From the NCBI GenBank assembly GCA_035519475.1, contig DATIWI010000042.1, positions 1 through 39,915 of the forward strand: a stretch of DNA of 39,915 bases, in the 5' to 3' direction. Below are positions 39,596 to 39,915 of the stretch, piece after piece. Each line of letters starts with the position of its first letter. The stretch's first letter is position 1. The notes beneath the pieces were generated by a model. That model was not told where the DNA came from, did no database searches, and saw only the letters and a list, made by a program, of their open reading frames with translations. The stretch comes from Fen-1467 sp035519475 (lineage in GTDB: Bacteria; Verrucomicrobiota; Verrucomicrobiia; Opitutales; Opitutaceae). Both the position numbers and the translations under genes were made by a program.

Positions 39596-39623
39596 TTGCG
39601 ATTCTCCGCCGGGCCATTATTTC
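39596..39623 (+). promoter_or_regulatory. possible promoter of guaB
   Basis: TTGCGA (39596-39601) and TATTTC (39618-39623) stand 16 bp apart, the third example of this spacing and -35 in the window. The first ATG (39628) is four bases after the -10. Transcription would then start near the first codons, favouring the second ATG (39637) or a leaderless message. Confidence 0.35.
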
Positions 39624-39627
39624 GTTC

Positions 39628-39915
39628 ATGGCAACCATGACCAAGCCTGTCACGATTGCCCACCCGAGCGACCCGCAGTTCTATCCGTCCGCCGACGAGT
39701 TTTTCCCGCGCCTTCTGCCCACGGCGCTGACTTACGACGACGTGTCGCTGGCGACCCTTTACTCGGAGATCCTTCCGAAGGACGCCGACCTCGCCACGCA
39801 GCTGTCGGCGACGCTGCGCCTGCAGATTCCGATCATCTCGTCGGACATGGACACGGTCACCGAGTCGCGCATGGCCATTGCCATGGCGCTCAACGGCGGC
39901 CTCGGCCTCATTCAT
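39628..39915 (+). CDS. guaB: inosine-5'-monophosphate dehydrogenase, 3' end beyond the window
   Basis: The first 96 residues of an IMP dehydrogenase, which oxidises IMP to XMP, the committed step of guanine nucleotide synthesis. LPTALTYDDVSLATLYSEILPKDADLATQLSATLRLQIPIISSDMDTVTESRMAIAMALNGGLGLIH matches the family N terminus closely: T-x-D-D-V-x-L near residue 35, the P-I-I-S-S-D-M-D-T-V-T-E block (normally S-A-x-M-D-T-V-T-E) near 70, and the GGLGxIH segment. The first 30 residues (AHPSDPQFYPSADEFFPRL) are an extension relative to many members. ATG 39628 or 39637 could be the start. It diverges from menC with 165 bp between starts. Confidence 0.93.
   Translation, partial: MATMTKPVTIAHPSDPQFYPSADEFFPRLLPTALTYDDVSLATLYSEILPKDADLATQLSATLRLQIPIISSDMDTVTESRMAIAMALNGGLGLIH

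Noticed and set aside
1..39915. tRNA, rRNA, prophage, defence or secondary-metabolite genes
   Set aside because: I looked through the intergenic stretches and predicted proteins and found no cloverleaf-like sequence, no phage structural or integrase gene, no restriction or toxin-antitoxin pair and no biosynthetic core enzyme.

Overview
The window looks like a chromosomal segment of a Verrucomicrobiota bacterium, most likely from the Opitutales/Opitutaceae. That assignment is an inference from content, not from a marker gene. The supports are very high GC with dense coding, outer-membrane and LPS machinery (kdsC, lptC, lptA, lptB), menaquinone genes (menC, menE, a MenI-type thioesterase), a fused E1-alpha/beta 2-oxoacid dehydrogenase, a UxaE-type tagaturonate epimerase, and translation starts that mostly lack Shine-Dalgarno sequences and instead carry a short C-rich tract before ATG.

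Layout. 1-9294: small genes almost all on the + strand. They include a DUF5684-like tail, four single-domain VOC (glyoxalase-fold) proteins, a LysE-type exporter, a methyltransferase, several small membrane proteins, a large secreted beta-helix protein of GH141-like type and a small outer-membrane barrel. 9334-11208 (-): uxaE. 11637-15125: a 1162-residue chimera with a PilM/actin-like N-terminal domain, a Pro/Ala-rich linker, one membrane helix, a coiled coil, three PEGA domains and a TonB C-terminal domain; this is the most unusual gene here. 15404-19796: a DMT permease, two paralogous BamE-like lipoproteins on the - strand, a HAD phosphatase, an outer-membrane protein and rpiB. 20034-24457: an mhqO/mhqD-like pair (quinone detoxification), an aldo/keto reductase, a UPF0173 hydrolase, and an ACT-domain protein overlapping a small membrane protein. 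24900-27008: the fused E1. 27064-31221: kdsC-lptC-lptA-lptB-hprK-rph, a tight block for LPS transport with HPr kinase and RNase PH. 31314-33617: a YhcH protein, a metallophosphoesterase with an overlapping small gene, and a Nudix hydrolase. 33618-34871: a gene-poor, locally AT-rich pocket with one or two orphan small genes. 34872-39462: polX, menI-like, menE and menC. 39628-end: the 5' part of guaB.

How the genes work together. kdsC makes KDO for the lipid A core, and LptC/A/B supply the inner-membrane and periplasmic parts of the LPS bridge. menC and menE are consecutive steps of menaquinone synthesis, overlap by 19 bp, and converge on a thioesterase suited to the following hydrolysis step. 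The beta-helix GH141-like protein and UxaE both fit use of pectin or uronic acids, though they are not in one operon.

Beyond ordinary annotation, the clearest signals are the PilM-like/PEGA/TonB chimera, heptanucleotide repeat arrays sitting in frame inside two enzymes (the fused E1 and MenE), a repeat-like insertion in MenC, a nested inverted-repeat structure upstream of the chimera, and the start-codon/promoter pattern pointing to SD-independent and possibly leaderless translation. I saw no rRNA or tRNA gene, no CRISPR array, no intact insertion sequence and no prophage.
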